Below, one piece after another: positions 43,257 through 51,123 of a stretch of 51,123 nucleotides of DNA. Location of the stretch: positions 1 through 51,123 of the forward strand of contig JAIOYO010000024.1 of the NCBI GenBank assembly GCA_021741075.1, in the 5' to 3' direction. The position numbers were made by a program, and so were the translations under genes. Origin of the DNA: Flavobacteriales bacterium (GTDB lineage: Bacteria; Bacteroidota; Bacteroidia; UBA10329). The number at the start of each line of letters is the position of its first letter. Within the stretch, counting starts at the first letter, position 1. The notes under the pieces were generated by a model. That model made no database searches. It was not told the origin of the DNA and worked only from the letters and a program-made list of their open reading frames with translations.

Positions 43257-43304
43257 AGATTCTTCGCGAGACGCTTCGTTAATCAGCGACACAAGTCGCG
43301 GAAC
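43257..43304 (+). repeat. Solo right-end copy of the dispersed repeat
   Basis: TTCTTCGCGAGACGCTTCGT (from 43260) and CAGCGACACAAGTCGCGG are very similar to the right flank of the GIY-YIG gene (39719-39758). Within it, CGCGA/TCGCG and CGCT/AGCG form a possible hairpin that looks compensated compared with the copy at 39.72 kb. No left end is found next to it. A short CTCTGCGT direct repeat follows at about 43334-43350. Confidence 0.6.
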
Positions 43305-43366
43305 CAGAAAGGGCATTCGTTCCTTTCCGTTTCTATGATTCTCTGCGTCTCTGCGTGAAAAACGAA

Positions 43367-44737
43367 TTATTCCTTCAACTGCGCCACCACCAGCTCATAC
43401 AATCCATCAAAGGAACTGGCGCGACCAATCCATCTCAGATTCTCGTCAAAAAGGAAGAGCGATGGCGTGGAAGTAACCCCGAATTTCTCCAGACTTTCAC
43501 TTTCCCAGCCTTTCAGATCGTTCACATTATACCAATCGAGGTCGTTGGCTTTGATGGCCTCCAGCCAATCTGTTTTCGAACTATCGAGCGAAATAGCATA
43601 AACACCAAGGTCGCCCTTCATATTGTCGAACAAGGCTTTCAATTTAGGAACCTCACGTATGCAATGCGAACAGCCAGAAGACCAAAAAACGACCACATTT
43701 ATCTTCCCGGTTAAGGCTGATGTTGGAACGTAATGTCCGGTTTCGTTCGGAATCTTCATGGAAGGAATTTCACTTCCAGCCTGAAACTTCACGGACTTGG
43801 GGATCTTCGCGAGGGTTTCCTTCGAAAGGGGCAGGTCGCAGCTACCGAGGTATTTGCGGTTCACGTAATCGACATATTCAGAAGCTTCCTTATCTGCAAA
43901 GAAATCAATGAGCAAATCGATAAGAAAGGCCTGCACCTTCGGGTCGGTCTCTGGTCTGCCAAGCAGCAGGTCAACCGCTTTCTGAATGCCAATTTCCGAA
44001 CGCTCCGTGTAGTTGTAGAGGTACTCCAAGATCTTATTGGAAAGGAACGGACTGGTGATGATGCGCGCATCAGAAAAGTCGATGTAATCGAAAAAATGTA
44101 CGTGACTGAAAGCTGGATCGTTATCAAACTTCTCGTTCCATTCTGATTTTTGAGTTCGAAGAGGAATCTTATCCAATTGAACTAAAACCTGCGCAGTGTA
44201 GCTTTCTGGAAAGAGGTTGTTCAGCAGTCCAAGCGAATTATTGTAGGCATCTGCTACACGGTGATATGCCTTATTGAGCGAATCGGAAACCGCTGCATGA
44301 CGCGGCACGAAGGGAGAAAGATACTCCATTGCAAAGGTGAGCGTATCCATGCTTCTTGAATACACATCAGCTAGGTTCATCATGATATTGAAGGCATCGT
44401 TTTCTTTCGAGCCATCAGCCTTAAACGCCATACCAGAACCGCTTTCATAAATGTGTGCCGTGATGTTCTCCTGATTGATGAGTATGAATTGGAACGATTC
44501 AAGAGTGGCTATATCAATAACATAAACGCCATCGGTAAAGCGCTTGTCGTAGGCAAAGTTGATTTCGGCCTCTCCACGGTAGCGAACGCTATCCAATGGT
44601 ATCGACATGTCTCCCAAGTACTTTGAAAGCTTAATGGTGCTGCCAACAGGCTTGGTGTCCATTATCAATTTGAGTCCATTTTGACCGAAACTGGCAAGCG
44701 AAACAAGAAGCAACGGCAGCAAAAGAATATTTTTCAT
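43367..44737 (-). CDS. TlpA/thioredoxin-like exported disulfide protein
   Basis: The ATG at 44737 is chosen: it overlaps the preceding gene's stop by four bases (ATGA) and gives a clean signal peptide (MKNILLLPLLLVSLASFGQ). The protein of about 456 residues carries a long N-terminal region with a DUF4369-like start (LKLIMDTKPVGSTIKLSKYLGDMSIPLDS). The last 140 residues form a thioredoxin-like domain with the redox pair in WSSGCSHCIREVPKL (CSHC, about residues 354-357) and the cis-proline loop in TSTPSLFLFD. TlpA-type proteins reduce disulfides in the periplasm, often for cytochrome maturation. It is the last gene of an operon with EamA and RibD. Confidence 0.85.
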   Translation of the reverse strand: MKNILLLPLLLVSLASFGQNGLKLIMDTKPVGSTIKLSKYLGDMSIPLDSVRYRGEAEINFAYDKRFTDGVYVIDIATLESFQFILINQENITAHIYESGSGMAFKADGSKENDAFNIMMNLADVYSRSMDTLTFAMEYLSPFVPRHAAVSDSLNKAYHRVADAYNNSLGLLNNLFPESYTAQVLVQLDKIPLRTQKSEWNEKFDNDPAFSHVHFFDYIDFSDARIITSPFLSNKILEYLYNYTERSEIGIQKAVDLLLGRPETDPKVQAFLIDLLIDFFADKEASEYVDYVNRKYLGSCDLPLSKETLAKIPKSVKFQAGSEIPSMKIPNETGHYVPTSALTGKINVVVFWSSGCSHCIREVPKLKALFDNMKGDLGVYAISLDSSKTDWLEAIKANDLDWYNVNDLKGWESESLEKFGVTSTPSLFLFDENLRWIGRASSFDGLYELVVAQLKE

Positions 44738-45600
44738 GCAATGGCGATAAGGGCGATGGAAACTACGGCAAGCGAAATTCCGATCCAATTTAGTTTTGAT
44801 AGCCGTTCGGAGAACAGCAATATGGCGAGCAAGGTACTGAGAAGTACAATTCCGGTATTGTTGATGGGAAAAACCACCGTGCTTTCAAGGTTCGGGAGGT
44901 TGAGGGCTTGCAGTAGAAAGTGAATGGAGAAGTAGTTGGGGATGCCCAGCGCTAACCCTGCCACAATGCTTTTTGCTTGAAGTGTCACGCCTTTGAATAG
45001 GCGATTTCCGATGGTGATTAAACTCCCGATAGTGGCCGCAATCATGAACAGTAATCCTGAGAAAATTTCAATTTCTCCTTCTCCTAATTGTGTTTTCTGA
45101 ACGAATTTGAGGATGGTATCCAAAAATCCGCTGCCAAGGAAAATGAGAATAGGGAGGAATAGATACTTTTTATCTATAGCCACACCATCAGACTTGCGGA
45201 TGGTAACAAGCGTTACGGCAAGAATGGCAAGGAGAATTCCAACGACCTTGAGTCCTGCCAAGGATTCACCGTAAAGGATGAAACCTGCCGCAACGGGTAT
45301 CACCAGCGACATCTTATTGGCCACCGAACTCACGGCCACACCCACTTTCTGGGATGAAATGGCCATGATGTAGAAGACACCAATGAAGGACGAGCCAAGG
45401 ATCAAGGCGCTTAAAGCCCATGGTTTGTAAACGATTTGCTCAACTGGAATGTGTACCGGAGCCATCAGAAAACCCAAGCTTGCCGCCACAACATAATTGA
45501 CCGTAATGGCCTGAAAGGTGTGCACCTTGAATTTATCGAAGTACTTGAAAATCACCAGCAATAGTGATGACGAGAGGATGCTTAGTAGTAACGGAATCAT
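44734..45600 (-). CDS. EamA-type drug/metabolite transporter
   Basis: The 288-residue protein has about ten hydrophobic segments in two similar halves of about 140 residues, the layout of EamA/DMT transporters of the inner membrane. Features include the TVNYVVAASLGF region in the first half and FPINNTGIVLLSTLLAILLFSERL near the end of the second half, a common EamA signature. Substrates vary widely in this family. It overlaps ribD and the tlpA-like gene by four bases each, so translational coupling is strong. Confidence 0.85.
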   Translation of the reverse strand: MIPLLLSILSSSLLLVIFKYFDKFKVHTFQAITVNYVVAASLGFLMAPVHIPVEQIVYKPWALSALILGSSFIGVFYIMAISSQKVGVAVSSVANKMSLVIPVAAGFILYGESLAGLKVVGILLAILAVTLVTIRKSDGVAIDKKYLFLPILIFLGSGFLDTILKFVQKTQLGEGEIEIFSGLLFMIAATIGSLITIGNRLFKGVTLQAKSIVAGLALGIPNYFSIHFLLQALNLPNLESTVVFPINNTGIVLLSTLLAILLFSERLSKLNWIGISLAVVSIALIAIA

Positions 45601-46643
45601 CGGTTTCTGTAGATCAATAAGCTGTCGTTGCCAACTTGGGTTGCCTCCTCGGGAGATTCGTTCAGACGCAAGGCTTTGATACCATTTTCTACCTTCAAAG
45701 GAGAAACAAAACGCCTAATCTCATCCCAAAGTCCTGCTTTGTAAAACGAAGCATGGAGGGTTGGTCCACCTTCTACGATTACCGATTGAATATCGCGGTT
45801 ATGGAGTTCAGTAAGGATGGAGTCAAGATCACGTACGCTCTGAATGGTAATGATTTCAGATTTTAGATTTCGGATTTTAGATTTTACGCTTTCCGTGAAC
45901 ACGAGCGTTTCCGCTGCTTCACTAAAAACATGGGCGCCTTCTTCAATTTCCAACTTCGCATCCAACAGAATTCTGATTGGATTCTTCCCCTCATATTTCC
46001 GCGTGGTCAAACTCGGATCATCCAGCAAGGCCGTGTTCTTCCCAACCATGATGGCGGCTTCTTCCGACCGCCATTTGTGCACCAAGATGTTTGCTGTATC
46101 ACCTGTTATCTTCAGAGAAGGCTCGCTGGAATTACTTCTTATTCCATCCACAAATCCATCAGCCGTTTCCGCCCATTTGAGGATGATGTAAGGCCGTTTC
46201 TTTTCGTGAAAGGTGAAGAAGCGTCTGTTCAGTTCCTGCGCTTCTGCTTCCAGCACCCCAATCTTCACATCAACCCCTGCTTCCATCAGCCGCTTGATGC
46301 CCAGCCCATTCACTTGAGCAAACGGGTCAAGACACGCAATCACCACGCGCTTGATCTTTTTCTCGATGATTAGGTTGGCACAGGGAGGCGTTTTGCCATA
46401 ATGGGCGCACGGTTCCAAGCCCACATACAAGGTAGAATGGGGCAGGAGTGAGGCATTAGCCACCGAATTAATGGCATTCACCTCGGCATGGTTGCCGCCA
46501 TACGGACTAGTATAACCTTCACCAATAATGCGGTCTTCGTGCACAATCACACAGCCCACCATCGGATTGGGTGCTACCGAACCAGCGCCCAATTGCGCCA
46601 ATCCTAAGCATCGCAGCATGTATTGTTCTGATTTTGTAGCCAA
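45597..46643 (-). CDS. ribD: Riboflavin biosynthesis deaminase/reductase RibD
   Basis: The 348-residue protein has both RibD domains. Residues 1-145 are the deaminase with the zinc ligands in HAEVNAI (around residue 50) and PCAHYGKTPPCANLI (around 75-92). Residues about 150-348 are the reductase (KWAETADGFVDG, EGGPTLHASF). It performs the second and third steps of riboflavin synthesis after GTP cyclohydrolase II. An oddity is the segment KSKIRNLKSEI at about residue 250, coded by a near-perfect repeat of AGATTTTAG-like units at 45854-45888. No other rib gene is in the window. Confidence 0.93.
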   Translation of the reverse strand: MATKSEQYMLRCLGLAQLGAGSVAPNPMVGCVIVHEDRIIGEGYTSPYGGNHAEVNAINSVANASLLPHSTLYVGLEPCAHYGKTPPCANLIIEKKIKRVVIACLDPFAQVNGLGIKRLMEAGVDVKIGVLEAEAQELNRRFFTFHEKKRPYIILKWAETADGFVDGIRSNSSEPSLKITGDTANILVHKWRSEEAAIMVGKNTALLDDPSLTTRKYEGKNPIRILLDAKLEIEEGAHVFSEAAETLVFTESVKSKIRNLKSEIITIQSVRDLDSILTELHNRDIQSVIVEGGPTLHASFYKAGLWDEIRRFVSPLKVENGIKALRLNESPEEATQVGNDSLLIYRNR

Positions 46644-46657
46644 TGGAGCACTAAAGG

Positions 46658-47188
46658 CTACTTCATTTCTATGCCGAGGTGCTTCATCACTTCGGGGGTA
46701 AGGTTGTCAGAATCTGGAGCTACAATAACAATAGAATTCCCTGTTCCATCAGCAGAACTAAGCACATAACGGTAACCCAATTTAGCGGCCACTTCGTCCA
46801 TTGCCTTTTCCAGTTTCTTAGCAACAGGCGAAAGCAATTCGCTTCGTTTGGCATAAATTTCCTGTTCGGTAGCACTAATCAACTGGTCCATATCTGCCTT
46901 CATGGCTTTAACCTCATTCTGCGCTATTATTTTCCCAGCTTCGCTCAATTCGCCCGATTCTGACTTCTTCTGATAGACTTCTAATTTCTTAGCAATTTCC
47001 ACCTTCTTCTTCTCAATTTCTACCTGCTTTTCGGCCGTAAATCGGTCAATAATGGTCATCATCTCTTTTGCTTCGGGCATATTGTTCATCACTTGTTCCA
47101 TATACACATAGCCTATCTTCGTCTCATTAGGTAGGTTTGCAGAGATGCCGATAAACGCCAGAAGGCCGATTATGACTAGGTTTTTCAT
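46658..47188 (-). CDS. OmpH/Skp-like periplasmic chaperone
   Basis: The 176-residue protein has a signal peptide (about residues 1-20, ending near ISAN), then IGYVYMEQVMNNMPEAKEM at the OmpH/Skp start, a long charged helical arm (KQVEIEKKKVEIAKKLEVYQ, MKADMDQLISATEQEIYAK) and the C-terminal strand region YRYVLSSADGTGNSIVI. Skp trimers hold unfolded outer-membrane proteins in the periplasm. The gene is 14 bases upstream of ribD on the same strand, which is not the usual bamA/lpxD neighbourhood, so this may be one of several OmpH-like copies. Confidence 0.87.
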   Translation of the reverse strand: MKNLVIIGLLAFIGISANLPNETKIGYVYMEQVMNNMPEAKEMMTIIDRFTAEKQVEIEKKKVEIAKKLEVYQKKSESGELSEAGKIIAQNEVKAMKADMDQLISATEQEIYAKRSELLSPVAKKLEKAMDEVAAKLGYRYVLSSADGTGNSIVIVAPDSDNLTPEVMKHLGIEMK

Positions 47189-47236
47189 TTTCGCTGTGGT
47201 TTAGTTATTTCGGCTGCAAGTTACACTCAACCATCA

Positions 47237-47959
47237 ATGGGAGCAATTCTGCTTTTTTTTCGAAGTATTGTATTCATCGTTCTTACTTTGGGCTGCACGC
47301 TCGTGGCACTAATAGGCGGTATTCCATTCGGGCACCGGTGGGCTTTAGGTACACAACGGTTCTGGTCGGTGGTCATGTTGTGGGTGTTCGGGGTTAAGGT
47401 GGTGCTGCATGGCAAAAAACCGCAGGTGGGGCTAATGATGTCTAATCACCAATCGTACTTAGATATTTGGCTCATTCCCAAATACGCCATCACCGTTTTT
47501 GTGGCCAAGGCCGAAGTAAAAAAGATGCCTTTAGTCGGTTGGGGTGCTAGTTCTGTAAACACGGTTTACGTAGATAGAAACGATAAGGAAAGCCGCCAAA
47601 AGACGAAGAAAGCCATCTCAGATCGTATCAGAAAAGGGCGTTCGGTAATCATCTTCCCCGAAGGAACCACAGGAGATGGCAACGGATTGCTGCCCCTAAA
47701 ACCGGGCATGTTCTTTAATGCAGCTGAAGAAGGATTTCCCATTGTCCCTTGTGCCATCCTCTACGAAAATCCTGATCTGGCGTGGGTAGGAGATGACCCA
47801 ATTGGGGCTCATTTTGCCCGAAACTTTTCTAAGTTATCAACTACAGCTCACATCGTTTTTGGAGAACCCATGACGGGCTCAGACGGGGAGGAACTTATGG
47901 AACGCTACCGCCTGTGGATGCTCAACGCATTGGAGGAGCTGAAGGAAAAGAGGGTTTAG
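47237..47959 (+). CDS. plsC: 1-acyl-sn-glycerol-3-phosphate acyltransferase
   Basis: The 240-residue protein begins with one or two hydrophobic helices (LLFFRSIVFIVLTLGCTLVALIGG). It has the acyltransferase catalytic motif NHQSYLDI near residue 69 and the FPEGTTGDGNG motif near 141. The pocket motifs are VYVDRNDKESR and GMFFNAAEEGFPIVPCAI. PlsC adds the second acyl chain to lysophosphatidate in phospholipid synthesis at the inner membrane. It is divergent from the ompH gene across 48 bases. Confidence 0.88.
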   Translation: MGAILLFFRSIVFIVLTLGCTLVALIGGIPFGHRWALGTQRFWSVVMLWVFGVKVVLHGKKPQVGLMMSNHQSYLDIWLIPKYAITVFVAKAEVKKMPLVGWGASSVNTVYVDRNDKESRQKTKKAISDRIRKGRSVIIFPEGTTGDGNGLLPLKPGMFFNAAEEGFPIVPCAILYENPDLAWVGDDPIGAHFARNFSKLSTTAHIVFGEPMTGSDGEELMERYRLWMLNALEELKEKRV

Positions 47960-48301
47960 TAGAATCGAGCCAGCATCCAACCCTCAGAGCTGACACAGTT
48001 CGTTGAACAGACCCACACAGTTTACTGAACAGAGCCTTCGTTGAACAGACCGCAACCATCAAATAACCGACCGCAACCATCAAACAACCGACCGCAACCA
48101 TCAAATAACCGACCGCAACCATCAAACAACCGACCGCTACCATCAAACAACCGACCGCTACTACACTTAAACCTTCTAATCCCCTAATCCCCTAATCTCT
48201 TCATTACAGAACGTGCTTAAATGACAACAGTCATGTGTTTAACTCAAAGTCAGAATCTTACATTTAGGCAACTTTCGTCCCTTAATTCTGTTATGCAGTT
48301 G
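47960..48301. other. Non-coding gap holding simple tandem repeats
   Basis: Between plsC and the peroxidase gene. It has a duplicated CGTTGAACAGACC at 48000-48012 and about 48039-48051, then the 21-base tandem repeat at 48049-48161, then three TAATCCCC-like units at about 48178-48200. A -7-like TACATTTA at 48259-48266 with TTTA at 48238-48241 may be the peroxidase promoter. No RNA gene was seen. Confidence 0.5.
48049..48161 (+). repeat. 21-base tandem repeat, five full copies and a partial
   Basis: Unit ACCGCAACCATCAAATAACC plus G, present in five head-to-tail copies at 48049, 48070, 48091, 48112 and 48133, with a partial sixth to 48161. The copies alternate between AAATAACCG and AAACAACCG, and the last two have CTACC for CAACC. 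On the minus strand it would read MVAVGCL/MVAVGYL repeats within a 74-codon ORF. Confidence 0.9.
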
Positions 48302-49363
48302 ATGTCTCGATTTTATCCTTTTGTCCTACTGTTTGCGGTGCTGGTATCTGCCTGCAACCAGCCAGACGATAACGACCCTTATCTCACCACACCTTATGTC
48401 CTGCAAATTCCGCAAGGATTGCCCCCCATGGATGCGTTTATTCCGCTCAATAACCCAATGACGGTAGAAGGCGTTGCCCTCGGAAGAAAGCTTTTTTACG
48501 ACCCCATTCTTTCTGGAGACAATACCCAAGCCTGTGCTCATTGCCATAAGCAAGAGTTCGGTTTTGGCGACCCGCGCCAGTTTAGCGAAGGAATTGATGG
48601 CAGTATTGGAACCAGACAGGCCATGTCCATCATCAATCTTGGTTGGAATCAGTTCGGGTTCTTTTGGGATGGGAGAGAGGCAACCCTCGAAGATCAGGCG
48701 CTAAAACCTGTTACCAATCCCGTTGAAATGAATACCACATGGCCCGAGGTAGAGGCCAAGTTGAATGCAGATGCTACGTATAAACTCCTTTTCAAGCAGG
48801 CCTATAATGTAGATTACATCGATTCACTTACGGTTGCCAAAGCCATTGCGCAGTTCGAGCGCATCCTCATTTCGGGCAATTCTAAGTTTGATAAGTGGTA
48901 CAATCAGCAGTCAATACAACTCAGCGAGTCGGAATTGCGCGGGTTCATTCTTTACAATGGCGAGGGTGCCGACTGTTTTCATTGTCATGGCCTAGGAGGG
49001 TTAATCACTGACAATCGTTTTCATAACAACGGAATGGACACCGATTTTAGTGCCGATGAAGGCCGTTATCTGGTTACAGGAAATGATGCCGACAAAGGCA
49101 AATTCCGTACTCCTACGCTACGAAACATAGAATTTACAGCACCTTATATGCACGATGGTCGGTTTCAAACAATTGAGCAGGTTGTAGATCATTACAGCCA
49201 ACACATTCTGCCATCAGCTACCATCGATCCGCTCATGGAATTGGTAGGAAACGGAGGTGCTCAGCTGACCCAGCAAGACAAAGACGACCTTATCGCCTTC
49301 CTCAAAACATTTACAGATGAAGGTTTTTTAACTAATCCTGAATTCAGCAATCCAAACCCTTAA
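48302..49363 (+). CDS. Di-haem cytochrome c peroxidase / MauG-MbnH family lipoprotein
   Basis: The start at 48302 gives MSRFYPFVLLFAVLVSAC, a lipoprotein signal. Longer in-frame starts at 48221 and 48293 would bury it. The mature part of about 335 residues has two CxxCH haem-binding sites: CAHCH in the N-terminal half and CFHCH in the C-terminal half. Conserved segments are LGRKLFYDPILSGDN, FGFGDPRQFSEG and FRTPTLRNIEFTAPYMHDGR. Family members either reduce hydrogen peroxide (CcpA) or oxidise protein tryptophan (MauG, MbnH). The following MbnP-like gene favours the MbnH type. Confidence 0.88.
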   Translation: MSRFYPFVLLFAVLVSACNQPDDNDPYLTTPYVLQIPQGLPPMDAFIPLNNPMTVEGVALGRKLFYDPILSGDNTQACAHCHKQEFGFGDPRQFSEGIDGSIGTRQAMSIINLGWNQFGFFWDGREATLEDQALKPVTNPVEMNTTWPEVEAKLNADATYKLLFKQAYNVDYIDSLTVAKAIAQFERILISGNSKFDKWYNQQSIQLSESELRGFILYNGEGADCFHCHGLGGLITDNRFHNNGMDTDFSADEGRYLVTGNDADKGKFRTPTLRNIEFTAPYMHDGRFQTIEQVVDHYSQHILPSATIDPLMELVGNGGAQLTQQDKDDLIAFLKTFTDEGFLTNPEFSNPNP

Positions 49364-49401
49364 AAGTGACCGTAAGCACCAAGTGGTTGCCCAACGGTAC
49401 C

Positions 49402-49409
49402 TACATTTG
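49402..49409 (+). promoter_or_regulatory. Candidate -7 element for the MbnP-like gene
   Basis: TACATTTG is an exact TAnnTTTG match, 16 bases before the ATG at 49426. The only nearby TTG upstream is at 49387, too close, so the upstream part of the promoter is unclear. It suggests the gene can be transcribed separately from the peroxidase gene. Confidence 0.4.
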
Positions 49410-49425
49410 AACAAATAACACAACT

Positions 49426-50217
49426 ATGAAAAAGGCATTGATGATACTTATGGCTGCTTCGGTGGCACTCACATCTTGCAACACCGATGGATGTATTGAC
49501 CCAAACGCGCTCAACTACGATTCGAGTGCCGAACATGACGATGGCAGCTGTGTTTACTTGGAGCAGAACCTCAATTTTCAGTTCAATTCAAAACTCGGAG
49601 CAGCAGATTTCGCCTTTAATACCGAAGCATTGGTCAACGGACGGAAAGTGAAATTCACCCGAGCGCAGATGTATCTCAGCGGTTTTACATTCAATGGAAA
49701 CGCTGGAGAATACGCACTCAGCAACCCGCATCTGTTACTTAAAGCAGACATTTCGGAATACAATTTGGGCTATTTACCAGCAGGAGATTACTCCACCTTC
49801 AGCTTCAGTGCTGGAGTAGATAGTATTTCCAATCACCTCGATCCAGCTAGTTTTCCGAGCAGCAGCGCGCTCTCAGCCAATAATCCAGACCACATGCATT
49901 GGGGTTGGGATCCAGGCTATATTTTCTTCGTTTTAGAAGGAGTGGTAGATACAACCGCAAACATGGATGGCACAGCAAATGCTCCGTTCATATTTCATGT
50001 AGGAACAGATGCACTTCGGGTAGATATGGCCTTTGCTAAACAAATTAATTCCCTTGCCGATGGCACCCTCATCGAAATGGATGTTGATTGGCTCAAACTG
50101 TTGGATGGCACAAACATGACGGGCGATGTTTCAACCCGATCTACCCACACATCTAATAACCCAAGTTTAGCTGCGCTAATGGTTTCTAATGTGGATGGGG
50201 CGTTTAGCGTGCATTGA
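49426..50217 (+). CDS. MbnP-like copper-protein family lipoprotein
   Basis: The 263-residue protein has a lipoprotein signal (MKKALMILMAASVALTSC). A short calcium-type module common in Bacteroidota follows (GCIDPNALNYDSSAEHDDGSC). From residue 48 the MbnP-like domain shows LNFQFNSKLG, VKFTRAQMYLSGFTF, FSAGVDS and HMHWGWDPGYIFFVLEG. In methanotrophs, MbnP binds copper and its partner MbnH, a di-haem peroxidase, converts a MbnP tryptophan to kynurenine. Here two di-haem peroxidase genes flank it on the same strand. The HWGW segment is the natural candidate for the modified tryptophan, though this is inference. Confidence 0.82.
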   Translation: MKKALMILMAASVALTSCNTDGCIDPNALNYDSSAEHDDGSCVYLEQNLNFQFNSKLGAADFAFNTEALVNGRKVKFTRAQMYLSGFTFNGNAGEYALSNPHLLLKADISEYNLGYLPAGDYSTFSFSAGVDSISNHLDPASFPSSSALSANNPDHMHWGWDPGYIFFVLEGVVDTTANMDGTANAPFIFHVGTDALRVDMAFAKQINSLADGTLIEMDVDWLKLLDGTNMTGDVSTRSTHTSNNPSLAALMVSNVDGAFSVH

Positions 50218-50277
50218 TGTAAGTATTCAAAAACCTTCACGGTTGTAGAGCACTTAAAGACCTTTAATGGCACCAAA

Positions 50278-51123
50278 ATGAACCTCCAAAAACACATATC
50301 CGTTATTGTTGGAGGCGTGTTTATACTGGCGGCAAGCGGTTGCCAAACCGATGAGCCAGTTCCGTATCAATTGGATATTCCCAGTTGGTTTCCAGAAATG
50401 GAAATCCCTGCCGAAAACCAGCTAACCAAGGCTCGGATTGAACTTGGAAGAAAGCTTTTCTATGAACCACTGCTCTCCTTAGACTCTTCAGTTTCCTGCG
50501 GCACGTGTCACTTGCAGGAAAAGGCATTTACGGATGGTTTATCTATAAGCATAGGAGTTGATGATGCCGTTGGATTGCGGAACGCGCCCACATTGGCAAA
50601 CATTGGTTTTGCGCCTTATTTTTTTCATGATGGAGGTGTTTTAACGCTTGAGTTACAATCGCAACAGCCCATCTTTTCGGTAGATGAAATGCGCTTTAGC
50701 ATTGCTGGTTTTCTTGAGCGAATTAAGAAGGATGCAGCATACAAACGAATGTTCGAAGAAGCCTACAACCGTGAGCCAGATGCCTTTGGAATAAGCCGCG
50801 CTATTGCCAGTTTTGAGCGCACTTTCATTAGCAGTAGTTCCCGTTTCGATCAATTCGAATACCAAGGAATTACGGATGCACTTTCAGATCAAGAAAAGCG
50901 GGGTAGAACGCTCTTCTTCTCAGAACAAACGAAGTGTTCAAACTGCCACCAACCGCCATTGTTCACCAATTATGAATTCGAGAACATCGGTCTTTATCTC
51001 AATTATGCCGATTCGGGAAGAGCACGAATAAGTCACTTGGCTACAGACAACGGAAAATTCAAGGTTCCAACCTTGCGAAACGTAGAACTTACAGCACCTT
51101 ATATGCACAACGGCAGCATGCAA
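50278..51123 (+). CDS. Second di-haem peroxidase / MauG-MbnH family lipoprotein (right-truncated)
   Basis: The frame opens at ATG 50278 with MNLQKHISVIVGGVFILAASGC, a lipoprotein signal, and runs off the right edge without a stop (282 codons seen). Two haem motifs are visible: CGTCH near residue 80 and CSNCH near 221. Family segments are ARIELGRKLFYEPLLS, FFHDGGV and KVPTLRNVELTAPYMHNGSM. It is a relative of the peroxidase two genes upstream, though the CxxCH context differs (SCGTCHLQEKAFTDG against ACAHCHKQEFGFGD). About 60 bases separate it from the MbnP-like gene. Confidence 0.88.
   Translation, partial: MNLQKHISVIVGGVFILAASGCQTDEPVPYQLDIPSWFPEMEIPAENQLTKARIELGRKLFYEPLLSLDSSVSCGTCHLQEKAFTDGLSISIGVDDAVGLRNAPTLANIGFAPYFFHDGGVLTLELQSQQPIFSVDEMRFSIAGFLERIKKDAAYKRMFEEAYNREPDAFGISRAIASFERTFISSSSRFDQFEYQGITDALSDQEKRGRTLFFSEQTKCSNCHQPPLFTNYEFENIGLYLNYADSGRARISHLATDNGKFKVPTLRNVELTAPYMHNGSMQ

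Noticed and set aside
47922..48146. A 74-codon minus-strand frame with repeated MVAVGCL/MVAVGYL
   Set aside because: It is created by the 21-base tandem repeat, overlaps the end of plsC and has no start signal or family resemblance, so the DNA is listed as a repeat.
48049..48161. Possible CRISPR array
   Set aside because: Units are adjacent with no spacers and no cas genes are present, so this is a tandem repeat.

Overview
The window looks like chromosomal DNA from a member of the Bacteroidota, most likely a Flavobacteriales-type lineage. Three secreted proteins end in type IX secretion (T9SS/Por) C-terminal sorting domains. Several start sites are preceded by the Bacteroidota -7 element TAnnTTTG rather than an E. 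coli-type promoter. The gene content (glycosyltransferase-DUF2062 fusion, two-domain FabG-like SDR, CbpA/CbpM pair, MbnP-like protein between di-haem peroxidases) fits the same phylum. No rRNA, tRNA, CRISPR array, transposase or phage module was found. Species cannot be assigned from sequence reading alone.

Layout. 1-2.8 kb: the end of a glycosyltransferase-DUF2062 protein, DNA-3-methyladenine glycosylase I, a small basic protein and a two-domain SDR. 2.9-8.8 kb: two large secreted proteins on the minus strand, one a BNR/sortilin-like T9SS cargo and one a tail-fibre-like protein with head repeats and a coiled-coil end. 8.9-13.3 kb: a helical protein of unknown function, then ClpB with a clear terminator. 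13.3-15.1 kb: DUF1826-like, GreA-like and small membrane proteins. 15.1-15.98 kb: no intact gene; it holds a decayed gene bounded by inverted copies of a short motif. 15.98-22 kb: a stress/nucleic-acid cluster of ATP-cone+Mrr-like nuclease, beta-CASP RNase, CbpA, CbpM, SulP transporter and M48 protease. 22-25.4 kb: two tandem small lipoproteins, EF-P, LpxD and a PP2C/SpoIIE phosphatase. 25.4-31.5 kb: a surface-polysaccharide locus with O-antigen ligase/polymerase, two Wzz-like proteins, a flippase and a GT4 glycosyltransferase. 31.7-36.5 kb: YbaB and a small operon, YaaA and a T9SS protein. 36.7-39.2 kb: PriA, clearly more G+C-rich than its left flank. 39.2-43.3 kb: a GIY-YIG nuclease gene bracketed by dispersed repeats, GT2, Uma2-like nuclease and M36-type metallopeptidase. 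43.4-47.2 kb: an OmpH-RibD-EamA-TlpA operon. 47.2 kb to the end: PlsC, a 21-bp tandem repeat, and a di-haem peroxidase/MbnP-like/di-haem peroxidase trio cut by the window end.

The most unusual observation is a roughly 430-bp unit at 39.33-39.76 kb. A small GIY-YIG nuclease gene sits between two end motifs, and the same two end motifs occur only about 26 bp apart, without the gene, at 31.54-31.63 kb on the other strand. Further partial copies lie at 39.24 and 43.26 kb. This looks like a nuclease-carrying parent element with short non-coding derivatives, analogous in layout to REP/RAYT systems. Second is the decayed, cassette-like gene at 15.2-15.7 kb. Third is the MbnH/MbnP-like copper-protein trio at the right edge.
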